Assembly (NCBI GenBank): GCA_965216695.1
Contig: OZ244212.1
Coordinates: 3,472,001-3,536,000 of the forward strand
Direction: 5' to 3'
Origin: G965216695 sp965216695
GTDB lineage: Bacteria; Pseudomonadota; Gammaproteobacteria; Pseudomonadales; Azotimanducaceae
Length of the DNA stretch: 64,000 nt
Each line of letters starts with the position of its first letter. The first letter of the stretch is position 1. This document shows, in pieces, positions 34,005 to 42,633 of this stretch. The notes beneath the pieces are model-generated. The model was not told where the DNA came from and searched no databases. It saw only the letters and a list, made by a program, of their open reading frames with translations. The position numbers and the translations under genes are program-made.

Positions 34005-35319
34005 GCGTGGTGTAGTACCTGCGGAACCAGATAAATCCAGCGATGCCCAGCAATGCGTTACTGGTAGCGGTTGCGATGAAGATACCCGAGTAGCCGAATG
34101 CCCGGTCGAGCAAGAGTGCGAGTGGCACGTACACAATAAACATGCGGGTGAAAGATAGCATTGTGGACGGCAACGGCTTCCCAAGTGCATTGAACGACGC
34201 AGAAGACATCATGAGCACGCCCCACAATCCATAGCTCCACGGCACGATCATCAGGTACGCCGTTGCAACGTGAACCACATCCTGGCTCTGGTCGATCCAT
34301 CCGGCAGCGATGCGACCGAAAAGTAGACAAAGCACAGCTCCAAACAGTCCCCACGCTATGCAAAAAACATAGGTAACGAACATGCCGCGGTCGACCCTGT
34401 CGACCCGCTTCGCACCCCAGTTCTGCCCAACGAACGGCCCGATGCTGGATGAAAGCGCGAACAACAGCATCACACATACGGCTTCAATGCGCGTAGCAAC
34501 ACCGAATCCCGCGACAACAACTTCGCCATGAGACGCTAGCATGCGGGTGATTATTGCGGCGGTAACGGGGCCGATCATCTGCGTGAGCATTGCCGGAATT
34601 CCGATATGCAGAATCTTTCGGCAGCTGCCCCATATTCCCCGAAACGGACTAAGCAGTGAGATAAACTCCCGTTGATAGACGTAGTACAGGAGCACTCCGG
34701 ACGTGAAGATTCGGGCGACGGCTGCGGCAGCTGCCGCACCCGCCAGCTCCATCCGCGGAAACCCAAACCAGCCGAAAATGAGAATCGGATCGAGTACCAG
34801 CGTAAGCAGCGCGCCGAATGTCATAACGTAACCCGGCACGGTCGCATGGCCATTCGCACGAGCCACACCGGCGGCAACCATGGTGATTGTGAACAGGAGG
34901 GCCGACGGCAGATAGATGTCCAGATAGGAATGAATCAACGGTAAAAGCGACTCACCGGCACCGAGTTGCCGGAACAGCGGATCGATGCTGAGCCATCCAA
35001 CCACGGTGAGCACCAACATCGTAGAAAACACGAGAATCAGGCTATGTGTACTGAGCGCGCGCGCATCCCCCTGCGAACCGCTCCCCACCCCGCGCGCCAC
35101 CACCGACGATGTTCCGATGTTGATCCCCAGAGCAACACTGCTGAGTAGCATGGTTAGTGGGAAAGTGAACGTGATGGCGGCTACGTGGGCTGTTCCTAGT
35201 CTGCCGATGAATCCAAGTTCTAGAATTTGAACGAGAATGGTGCTCGATATGCCGAGGACCATGGGCGCGGTAAGTTTGAATAGGGCGCGTGGGACGCGGC
35301 CGTGGGTTAGGGTGGGCAA
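33994..35319 (-). CDS. MATE-family efflux transporter
   Basis: Inner-membrane MATE exporter with 12 predicted helices, 441 residues, driven by Na+ or H+. The N-terminal half has ALFKLTAPMVLGISSTILVQILELGFIGRLG, then GINIGTSSVVARGVGSG, and the repeat in the second half has GIPAMLTQMIGPVTAAIITRML and SSSIGPFVGQNWGAKR, the pseudo-symmetric partner. The start seems to be TTG at 35319 because no ATG or GTG is available upstream of the first helix; the ribosome site is weak. It is divergent from the signal operon at 35408 and heads the acyltransferase-oxidoreductase-CoA transferase run. Confidence 0.87.
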   Translation of the reverse strand: MPTLTHGRVPRALFKLTAPMVLGISSTILVQILELGFIGRLGTAHVAAITFTFPLTMLLSSVALGINIGTSSVVARGVGSGSQGDARALSTHSLILVFSTMLVLTVVGWLSIDPLFRQLGAGESLLPLIHSYLDIYLPSALLFTITMVAAGVARANGHATVPGYVMTFGALLTLVLDPILIFGWFGFPRMELAGAAAAAAVARIFTSGVLLYYVYQREFISLLSPFRGIWGSCRKILHIGIPAMLTQMIGPVTAAIITRMLASHGEVVVAGFGVATRIEAVCVMLLFALSSSIGPFVGQNWGAKRVDRVDRGMFVTYVFCIAWGLFGAVLCLLFGRIAAGWIDQSQDVVHVATAYLMIVPWSYGLWGVLMMSSASFNALGKPLPSTMLSFTRMFIVYVPLALLLDRAFGYSGIFIATATSNALLGIAGFIWFRRYYTTHDP

Positions 35320-35407
35320 GTGCTGATCCGGCGTAGGTGTGTATGGATTTGTTTAACGACCCAAAATAGACTTTACCGCACATCGATCGGAATGACGGCA
35401 GCCGCTT
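35320..35407. promoter_or_regulatory. Divergent intergenic region before the signalling operon
   Basis: These 88 bases separate the MATE gene from the histidine kinase gene and must carry the promoter of the five-gene operon. A weak sigma-70-like pair can be proposed: TTGTTT (35349-35354), a 17-base spacer, then TTTACC (35372-35377). The match is poor and no clear operator is seen, so the call is tentative. Confidence 0.2.
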
Positions 35408-36742
35408 ATGCTGCACTCAGGGCCCGGTTGGGTAAAGCGCTACCGCGAAGGTGTTGTTGATAGCTACAGATACCTGCGCCCCAACTTGTTTTTCATTGCA
35501 GTTTTCGGAGCGGTCTCCCACCCCGCATATTATCTGTATGTCGGCTACACAGATGTGGGAGAGTTTGATTCGCCCGTTATGCGACTAGTTGCTGTGCTTG
35601 CAATTGTCCCACTGATATTCTTTCGGCGCTTAGAAAAGGCAGGCTGGGGCGATGCGATGCCTTTCCTCTGCGTTGTTGCGATTGGAATTGCACTTCCGTT
35701 CTACTTTACGTTCGAGCTGTTGATTCATGCCGCATTCGACTCAGATCCGCGTAGAATTCACATATGGCAATTACAGCATGCTTTCTCACTAACTGCGTTG
35801 GTGCTTTGTATATACGATCGTAGGGTGATGCTAAGTGTACTTCTCCTTGCTACGCTATCAGCGTTTGCGATTTTTAGCATAGATCATGCCTCTGCGATCT
35901 TTGGGAATGGACTAGTTACTCACTACTATCGGCTTATTCCCTTCTTCGGTTTCGTTGTTTTTGCGGGTATGTACTTTAATAGAAGCCGTGAGGTCTACGA
36001 GCAGGAAAAGCTTGGAGTGGCGAAATCTATCGGCAGTGCGATAGCTCATGAGTTGCGAACACCGCTGTTCGCGATCAATGCAAAGTCACAAGGAGTGCGC
36101 GCCCACTTGAGTACCTTGGTAGACACGTATGTTGCGAGTACAAGTTCAACATCGCCCGGATACATTGGGGAGCGTAAACTAGCATTGCTTAGCTCTGCAA
36201 TGGACGACATCTCTAAAGATGTTGTGTACGCAAACTCGTTTATTGACATGTTGTTAATAAGCTCAAGGTCGGTCGATCGGAGCTTTATGGAGAGCGAGGA
36301 TTGTTTGGCCTCAGACGTCGTAGAAGATGCGGTCAGCCGGTTCCCGTATGCGAACGATCATGAACGTGACCTGGTTAATATTGATATATTGACAGACTTC
36401 ACTATTAGCGCACCGAAACTAATAGTTGTACACGTCGTGATGAACCTGTTAAAGAACGCGATTTATCATGTGCAGGCGGCGAGAAAGGGAGTCGTAGTCG
36501 TAAGAGTAGACGAACGCTATATTGTGGTGCGTGACACGGGGCCGGGTATTGACCCGAAACTACAAGGTCGAATATTCGAACAGTTTTTTACGACGCTTAA
36601 GATCGATCAAGGTTCGGGTATCGGACTCAGCTTCTGCCTTCAAGCGGTGAAAAATCTCGGCGGAAACATTACCTGTCGATCAGTGTTTGGTGAGTATACC
36701 GAGATGTGGGTTAAGTTTCCTAGGCGGATTAAGTTGAGATGA
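35408..36742 (+). CDS. CqsS-like membrane sensor histidine kinase
   Basis: A 444-residue sensor kinase. The first 190 residues form about six membrane helices; the start RYREGVVDSYRYLRPNLFF with HPAYYLYVGY and the block GIALPFYFTFELLIH resemble the sensor domain of the Vibrio CAI-1 receptor CqsS (YQYAEPNL, FPAYYF, GFCLPFFFAFMML). The kinase core is intact: the phosphoacceptor His214 in AIAHELRTPL, the N-box VVMNLLKNAIYH (Asn346), G1 DTGPGID and G2 GSGIGLSFC. Unlike CqsS it stops without a receiver domain, and no response regulator or histidine phosphotransferase lies nearby. It heads a five-gene operon; codons are clearly more A+T-rich than those of flanking genes. The ligand is unknown. Confidence 0.88.
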   Translation: MLHSGPGWVKRYREGVVDSYRYLRPNLFFIAVFGAVSHPAYYLYVGYTDVGEFDSPVMRLVAVLAIVPLIFFRRLEKAGWGDAMPFLCVVAIGIALPFYFTFELLIHAAFDSDPRRIHIWQLQHAFSLTALVLCIYDRRVMLSVLLLATLSAFAIFSIDHASAIFGNGLVTHYYRLIPFFGFVVFAGMYFNRSREVYEQEKLGVAKSIGSAIAHELRTPLFAINAKSQGVRAHLSTLVDTYVASTSSTSPGYIGERKLALLSSAMDDISKDVVYANSFIDMLLISSRSVDRSFMESEDCLASDVVEDAVSRFPYANDHERDLVNIDILTDFTISAPKLIVVHVVMNLLKNAIYHVQAARKGVVVVRVDERYIVVRDTGPGIDPKLQGRIFEQFFTTLKIDQGSGIGLSFCLQAVKNLGGNITCRSVFGEYTEMWVKFPRRIKLR

Positions 36743-36768
36743 GTTTGATGAGAAGGATGGCGTAAACG

Positions 36769-38193
36769 GTGCAATGGCTCGACAACATCATTATCTGGCT
36801 TTTCCCGACTACGTTGGTTGAAGGTACGCCTTGGAGAGCGATGTGGAAAGAGAAGGAGCATGAGAATTTTGTTTCCGTATCTCGCGTGTTTTTTCCGCTC
36901 GTATCGGTTGCTTACATGTTGCACTATTTTTTCTACGACCTACCGAATGGTCTTGAACCGGCCGAACATTGGTTACGGTTTCGAGCGTTCATGGTGGTTG
37001 CTACGCTCGGTACTGGTCTCTTCTACTGGTCTCGGTGGTCGGACAAGTCGTTGTACAAGATTCCGGCGCTGATATGTTGCTGGGTAGTGTGTCAATCACA
37101 AGCGTATGTTGCCCTCTGGCACGGTATGGAGTCTTGGGTTTTTTGTTATCTGCTGATCGTTATGTCAGTGCTCACATTACGTCTTTCAGCATTGAAGAGC
37201 ACATTGTTCGCACTAGGTGCTGCCCTCACGCAGGCACCAATCCTTGTCGAAGCTGGTACACCGATTACATCCATATTCACGGGAACTCTCGTTTCCGTAG
37301 TAGTCTGTGTTGTGGCGAGAATTCCGTATGCGACAGATGTGCGAACGTTCCTCCTCCAGAATGAGAATATTGCAACCCAAAAGCGACTGATAGAGCTAAA
37401 CATGGAGTTCGCCGACCGGCTTCGATCATTTATTCCGCGAAAGATTGCTGAGCGTTTAGACGAAGCTGTTCAGAAGGAAAGGATGTCAATAATTGAAGCT
37501 TCGATTGAAGTGATGTCTCCGCGGAAACGAACTGTAACTTGTTTGTTCAGTGATATCAGAGGTTATACGCGAGAATCGAAAGATCTTGACGAGTTCGTCT
37601 CAAGGGGGGTCCTTCCAGAGGTAAAAGCGTGCTCCAATGCTGTTGAAGATTTTGGGGGCATTCCGCGTAAAGTTGGTGATCTAATATTTGCGTACTTCGA
37701 TGAGCGTGAGATTGCGCAAAACGTTATATCTGCGCTCTGCGCGGCGATTCAGATATCGCGCAGTAATATGGATATCAATACTACGCTGGAAGGTGTCCAG
37801 ATTCGTCGATACGTACTTATATCGACTGGAGATGCCATTGTAGGAAATCTTGGTGGATTAGATTCGTCGATCGAGATCACAGCGCTGGGTCCACCTGTTA
37901 ACTTCTTGAGCCGATTAGACGAGGCGACCAAGAGCCACAATCTATCTAGTCAGATTCACCCTGGCGATATTCTCGTCTGTGCGGAAACGCATCGGGTTCT
38001 CAGAGGGCTGTCCGATCAACTAGAGTGGACCCGTATCGATTTCGGTAGTGTGGAGGTGAAGCTCAGAGATTTTCAGGATGTTGATTCTGTATATGCGATA
38101 AGACCTTCCGATCGAAACTACGATGTGATTATGAACCTCAGTGTAGGCAGGGCGGAGGCGATTGCTGGTGGAGAGCAGGACGTTGTTGCGTGA
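36769..38193 (+). CDS. Membrane class III adenylate/guanylate cyclase
   Basis: A 474-residue cyclase with an N-terminal module of about six hydrophobic helices (residues 38-190), a linker helix that dimerises such enzymes, and a class III catalytic domain (about 250-450). The metal aspartates are visible in CLFSDIRGYT (Asp262) and KVGDLIF (Asp304). The transition-state residues are in PPVNFLSRL (Asn378, Arg382). The base-recognising Lys seems replaced by Arg300 and its partner is Thr371, so ATP versus GTP preference is open. Such six-helix modules can act as receptors; a CqsS sensor domain can drive a mycobacterial cyclase in published chimeras. GTG start; 26 bases after the kinase and overlapping the next gene. 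Confidence 0.88.
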   Translation: MQWLDNIIIWLFPTTLVEGTPWRAMWKEKEHENFVSVSRVFFPLVSVAYMLHYFFYDLPNGLEPAEHWLRFRAFMVVATLGTGLFYWSRWSDKSLYKIPALICCWVVCQSQAYVALWHGMESWVFCYLLIVMSVLTLRLSALKSTLFALGAALTQAPILVEAGTPITSIFTGTLVSVVVCVVARIPYATDVRTFLLQNENIATQKRLIELNMEFADRLRSFIPRKIAERLDEAVQKERMSIIEASIEVMSPRKRTVTCLFSDIRGYTRESKDLDEFVSRGVLPEVKACSNAVEDFGGIPRKVGDLIFAYFDEREIAQNVISALCAAIQISRSNMDINTTLEGVQIRRYVLISTGDAIVGNLGGLDSSIEITALGPPVNFLSRLDEATKSHNLSSQIHPGDILVCAETHRVLRGLSDQLEWTRIDFGSVEVKLRDFQDVDSVYAIRPSDRNYDVIMNLSVGRAEAIAGGEQDVVA

Positions 38194-39646
38194 GAAGTAT
38201 CCCTCAACCGCTGCTGCTACCGTTCACGCGGATGTCTGGCCGATTGACATCAGGAACAGTGACCATGTAGTCGGACGGATAAGAAAGCGTAGCCATGTAG
38301 ACGGCGAGTTTCGAGAAGCGCAAGTGTGGCGGTTAAGTCCTCTAGGAGTCGAAGTACTGCATCCAAAGATTGGCACCTATGAAAAGGGAGATCCGATTGA
38401 TCTCCAGATTGTACTTGGTGGAAGACGTTCAGCATTTTCTGGACTGGTTGTGGATGAGGTCGTTAGTACTGAAGGAGAGCGGATTCTCGGCATTCGCCTC
38501 TCGGCGCCATCGTTGGGCAGAACGGGCGAGGAGGAGCGAAGAAGCGGCACGCGATGGCTTTGCAGTGAGCAGTTTTACCCTACTTGTGTCGCTGCTACGC
38601 CCGCAAGATTCGATGACTTTGCATACTTCCGCGTGCGTGATGTTGCGCCCGAAGGGCTGCAGTTGGAGTGTAGCTTACGGAACAAGTTTCTGATTCCTGG
38701 TATGAGGTTTGTCATGACCACGGTCTTCCCGATGGGAAATGTGGTGCAGGTGCCAGTGGAGGTCAAGAGGCTGTCAGTTACGTCTAGGTCAGGGCGCGAC
38801 AGACTGATCGTTGGTGTGAACGTAGTAAAGCATTCAAAACTTTCTCGGCGAGCTTTTGGTCAGTATGTTATCCAGTTTGCATCTAACGTCGAGAATCTCG
38901 ATCAGCTGCGAACTGCGGGTATGGCACCGGATTCAGTAGCGATTGGTGTGGATTTCTATAATTTGAAGACGGAGTCGGATTATCGGGAGGTATTGGAGCT
39001 TCGTTATAGAGCGCATAAGTATGACGGGAACGTTGCTAGTGGGGTGAGCGTTCAACATATGGGGGATATCCACGACGCTCGCTCGCGAATTGTTGTTGGT
39101 AGATACGGCGATAGAATTGTTGCGACGGCTCGGATAGTGTTCAGCGACCACGATCAGCCTATGGAGCACGAGGAGCATCATGTGTGGCCGTCGGAACTAC
39201 CGAGGAGGGATCAGATCGTAGAAGTCTCGCGTCTAGCTACTGATCCTGAGTTTCGCAAGAATGACCTGCTTGCGGCTTTGATACGATACACCGGTCTTAA
39301 TCTTTTCCAGCCGGAACGTCCGTATCTTGTGATTTCCTGCCTCGACAGCATGATTTCGTTTTACGAGCGAATGGGTTTTCGACAGACTGGCTTAACTCAC
39401 CATGAAAAACTATGGCAAGACGATAAGAGGCTGAATGTGATGATCGTAAACACGATGGATATGCTCTTTGGCCGTCGTTCGAGCCCGGCGTTCTGGAATT
39501 TCGTCTGGCGCCCTGTTACGGAAACACTTATAGAATTGGGTGCGGTAGAACCGTCTGGACTGGATAGGACGCGATACTGGATCTACCGGTTCATTGGGCC
39601 TGTAGCTTCTGTCTTTCGGTTTCCGAGAAAGCCAAAGTCTCGCTAA
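38168..39646 (+). CDS. PilZ-like protein fused to a FeeM/LuxI-like GNAT acyltransferase
   Basis: A 492-residue two-part protein. Residues about 20-240 contain two PilZ-like beta-barrels: the first around VGRIRKRSHVDGEFREAQVWRLSPLGVEV (no clear RxxxR), the second around RRSGTRWLCSEQFYPTC with an RxxxR motif and RDVAPEGLQLEC replacing the usual D/NxSxxG. Residues about 255-430 look like the acyltransferase fold of N-acyl-amino-acid synthase FeeM and LuxI: YREVLELRYRAHKYDG, RSRIVVGRYGDRIVATARIVF, QIVEVSRLATDPEFRKNDLLAAL and MISFYERMGFRQTG. It may make a long-chain N-acyl signal, perhaps under cyclic-di-nucleotide control. GTG 38168 is chosen because GGAGG lies nine bases upstream; it overlaps the cyclase gene by 26 bases. 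Confidence 0.82.
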   Translation: MESRTLLREKYPSTAAATVHADVWPIDIRNSDHVVGRIRKRSHVDGEFREAQVWRLSPLGVEVLHPKIGTYEKGDPIDLQIVLGGRRSAFSGLVVDEVVSTEGERILGIRLSAPSLGRTGEEERRSGTRWLCSEQFYPTCVAATPARFDDFAYFRVRDVAPEGLQLECSLRNKFLIPGMRFVMTTVFPMGNVVQVPVEVKRLSVTSRSGRDRLIVGVNVVKHSKLSRRAFGQYVIQFASNVENLDQLRTAGMAPDSVAIGVDFYNLKTESDYREVLELRYRAHKYDGNVASGVSVQHMGDIHDARSRIVVGRYGDRIVATARIVFSDHDQPMEHEEHHVWPSELPRRDQIVEVSRLATDPEFRKNDLLAALIRYTGLNLFQPERPYLVISCLDSMISFYERMGFRQTGLTHHEKLWQDDKRLNVMIVNTMDMLFGRRSSPAFWNFVWRPVTETLIELGAVEPSGLDRTRYWIYRFIGPVASVFRFPRKPKSR

Positions 39647-39647
39647 G

Positions 39648-41918
39648 TTGTCCGGCCGGACGATCCCCGCGGCGCTCACACGATGGGCGCTGCGTTATCC
39701 AGCAACTTGCCTTTTCGTCTGGGGAGGATTGCTAGTCGGCTCCTTATTTGGACTAGGAGCTGTAGAAGTCACTCCAAACAATCGTGTTTTATTCTCTGAA
39801 ACCGATCAGAAATATGCAGACCTTCTAAGGTTCGAACAGACATTTGAATCGAACACAGGGTTGGTGTTTGCGATCGAGCTAGTTGACGGTGATAACCATA
39901 TTCGCATGGCGCAGGCCGTTTTGTGGTTAACCGCCGAATCGTCAAAACTTCCGTTTGTGGATTCGGTAGAGTCTCTCGCCAATCTGCCACTCGTCGTTCC
40001 AGTTGGAGAGGAGATCGATATCCGCGACGTTGTGCACTCTGGGTGCGCGACAGTGGATGGGTGCATGACTCGTATTCGGGCAGCGGCTAGTCGTGATGAA
40101 TACATAGTCAATCGGTACTTGAGCGCCGATGGAACGATGATGATTGTGCGTGTACTTGTGCGCTTGGATCCAAATTCTGTGAATCAGATTCTCAGAATCA
40201 CCAGTGACGCTGAGCAACTGTTAGAAAGATTCAGGGTGAGTTTCCCGGATCTTCACGCGTACCAATCGGGGGGCGTCTCGATGATGAATGCGTTCCTACG
40301 CTCGGGTCAGGAAGATATGGGTTCGCTCATGTTGTGGGCGATCGTTGTTATTCTAGCGCTGCTATCCCTAATGCTAAGGTCATTGAGAGCGACGGTCGTT
40401 AGCATCGCGATATCAACTAGCGCAGTTGTCATCACGTTGTCCGTGTTCGCTTCGATTGGCGTAGTATTTGACGCCGCGACATCTACTCTGCCGCTACTCG
40501 TCTTCACGCTAGTAACAGCTTCGTCTATGCACATTTTGGTTGCGTTACGTTCATTCTATTCTGTTGTGCGAAGTGATCGAGAGAGCTGCTATTCGGAGGT
40601 TCGCCGGTTATCCACACCGCTTCTGCTGAGCGTCATAACGACTGTGCTGGGTCTGCTTTCAATGTTGGCGGTTGACTCTCCGCCCATTCGCATGTTAGGC
40701 GTTATGGCTGCAACTGGCCTAGTGGTGGGGGCGGTTCTCACCCTTACGGTTTGTCCTGTGCTGGCACACATCTGGTTTCCGAAGTGCTCATCCAAAAACG
40801 TACGATTTGATTTTCTGCTCTCGATGTTGGGATCGAGATCGGTGCGGGTGCTTGGGTTTGCCGCGACGTGCGTGGCGCTTCTTGGCCTAGCGCACCTCCG
40901 CATGGATGAAGACTTCGTGGAGTACTTTTCGACGCAGAATAGATTTCGAATCGATACCGAAGAGATTGAACGGAAGATGTTCGGTCCGTACCACCTAGAA
41001 GTTGTTGCCAAAGCCAACAAGGGTGGGTTGTTTGATGGATGGTTCGTTGATTCGGTAACGTCTCTATCAGGGTACCTAAGTGCGCAGGAGGAAGTGGTTA
41101 ACTCAACTTCGTATGTAGACGTACTCGATTCTGTTCGAGAAGCGTTTGGAGTCGCGAAGACCGTAGATTCCGCGGATGTCAACGAGCAACTTTTTCTAGC
41201 TTATGAATTGGGATTAAAGAGCGGACAAAGCGTCAGCGATCTCGTTGATACGGAAACAAATGCAGCTAGAGTTTCAGTGTTGCTCCGAAAAGCAACAATG
41301 AGTGAAATTCGTGCCCTAGAGGCGCGCATATACTCGTGGTCGAGTAGGGAATTGGGAGAGAATGTGCATGTTACTGTTACGGGTGAGGGAATACCGACGG
41401 CGCATCTATCGAGTAGTGGAATGGAGCAGTTGTTGCAGGGCCTGATTGTTGCAATCTTGATCGGATGCGGTGCTGTGGGATACATACTGGGTGGAACTAG
41501 AATTGCAGGTCTTGCCATCGCAGCCACATTGATTCCTCTTTTCGCTGGGTTTGGCCTATGGGGATGGATCGCGGGAACTATTGGCTTGTCCGCGGTGCTC
41601 GTGGTGGCTGTCACGATCGGAGTACTGGTAGATGATACGATCCACGTAGTCGAGAGATTTGGGAGAGAGCGTCGGCGATCGAATGATCCCGTCGCCGCGT
41701 TGTGGGCCGCACGAATGGGAGTCGGGAGCGTGCTACTTATATCCTCTATTGTGCTTATTGGTGGGTTTCTCGTGATCGTCTCGTCAGATTTCCGGATGAA
41801 TAGAGATTTTGGGCTTTGCGCAGCTGTCATTGTTGCGCTGGCCACGTATTACAATTTAGCTTATGTCCCCTGGTTTCTAGGACGAGTGGCGGCACGAAAT
41901 GAAGACGGAAGAGATTGA
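39648..41918 (+). CDS. MMPL/RND-family exporter
   Basis: Inner-membrane RND protein of 756 residues, with the two-fold plan of one helix, a large periplasmic loop and five helices, repeated. Typical elements are the N-terminal GLGAVEVTPNNRVLF, the first helix bundle with LLLSVITTVLGLLSMLAV, and the second bundle with VAVTIGVLVDDTIHVVERFGRE, where the acidic pair in VDDT is the proton-relay site. MMPL proteins carry lipids, lipopeptides or hopanoids. The start is TTG at 39648, one base after the preceding stop. Its position between an acyl-signal synthase-like gene and a methyltransferase suggests export of a lipid-like product. Confidence 0.88.
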   Translation: MSGRTIPAALTRWALRYPATCLFVWGGLLVGSLFGLGAVEVTPNNRVLFSETDQKYADLLRFEQTFESNTGLVFAIELVDGDNHIRMAQAVLWLTAESSKLPFVDSVESLANLPLVVPVGEEIDIRDVVHSGCATVDGCMTRIRAAASRDEYIVNRYLSADGTMMIVRVLVRLDPNSVNQILRITSDAEQLLERFRVSFPDLHAYQSGGVSMMNAFLRSGQEDMGSLMLWAIVVILALLSLMLRSLRATVVSIAISTSAVVITLSVFASIGVVFDAATSTLPLLVFTLVTASSMHILVALRSFYSVVRSDRESCYSEVRRLSTPLLLSVITTVLGLLSMLAVDSPPIRMLGVMAATGLVVGAVLTLTVCPVLAHIWFPKCSSKNVRFDFLLSMLGSRSVRVLGFAATCVALLGLAHLRMDEDFVEYFSTQNRFRIDTEEIERKMFGPYHLEVVAKANKGGLFDGWFVDSVTSLSGYLSAQEEVVNSTSYVDVLDSVREAFGVAKTVDSADVNEQLFLAYELGLKSGQSVSDLVDTETNAARVSVLLRKATMSEIRALEARIYSWSSRELGENVHVTVTGEGIPTAHLSSSGMEQLLQGLIVAILIGCGAVGYILGGTRIAGLAIAATLIPLFAGFGLWGWIAGTIGLSAVLVVAVTIGVLVDDTIHVVERFGRERRRSNDPVAALWAARMGVGSVLLISSIVLIGGFLVIVSSDFRMNRDFGLCAAVIVALATYYNLAYVPWFLGRVAARNEDGRD

Positions 41919-42633
41919 ATGGGCGCGGTATGCCGGGGAATATGACAGCATGGCTCTTGGTAATCCGTCTTATGTTGAAATGATAGATCGCGTGTCTAAG
42001 GATGTTCGTGAATTCGCCCGAGACCGTGATAGGTGCCGCGTGTTGGACCTTGGGGCGGGGACGGGAAATCTCCTCGTGTCGCTAGGTACGTCTGGAGTCT
42101 TCGGACAAATGATTCACGTCGATAATGACGTCGATATGCTTTCCTATGCGAGTGAGAAGTATCGCAGATCCGGATTGAATGTGTCGCTGCAAAATTGTTC
42201 GGTGGATCAATTGACCATTGATGAAGGGTATTATGATGTCATATTGATGACGAACTCCCTCTACGCGATGGGTGATCAAGGAGCGATTCTAAGCAAAATT
42301 AAAAGTGGCCTGTCAGATGGTGGACGCTTATACATTGTTGATTTCGTGCGTGAGAATAACGTTATGGAATGGGCTCTTCATCTGGCGGGCCAGTTGTTGA
42401 AAGACCGCGGACTCGTGGCATGCATCAAATATTTTTTGGGAATCTCTAGCGCGATCAAGCAGAATCGTGTGGGGGCGAGAACGCAGCGGAGTGGCCGCTA
42501 TTGGCTTCATTCAACTAGTGAATTTGCGTTGCTGCTTGAAACAGTCGGCTTTGTGGTTCTTCAATGCAGCCCTGTGTACAGAAACTATTGTGACTATGCG
42601 ATCTGTACTGTTACTTCTTCCCCACAACCCTAA
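41899..42633 (+). CDS. SAM-dependent methyltransferase of the signalling operon
   Basis: A 244-residue class I methyltransferase. Motif I is RVLDLGAGTGNLLVSLG (about residues 48-64), the acidic strand is MIHVDNDVDML, followed by YDVILMTNSLYAMGD and SGLSDGGRLYIVDFVRENN. It starts 20 bases inside the end of the RND gene, so it is translationally coupled, and it shares the A+T-rich composition of the operon. It could methylate the acyl product made by the upstream synthase-like protein, for instance at a carboxylate or amine, but the substrate is unknown. Its last 23 bases overlap the convergent RidA gene. Confidence 0.87.
   Translation: MKTEEIEWARYAGEYDSMALGNPSYVEMIDRVSKDVREFARDRDRCRVLDLGAGTGNLLVSLGTSGVFGQMIHVDNDVDMLSYASEKYRRSGLNVSLQNCSVDQLTIDEGYYDVILMTNSLYAMGDQGAILSKIKSGLSDGGRLYIVDFVRENNVMEWALHLAGQLLKDRGLVACIKYFLGISSAIKQNRVGARTQRSGRYWLHSTSEFALLLETVGFVVLQCSPVYRNYCDYAICTVTSSPQP

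Noticed and set aside
35408..42633. The A+T-rich operon as a phage or defence island
   Set aside because: No integrase, structural phage gene, nuclease, toxin or repeat is present; the proteins are signalling and transport types.
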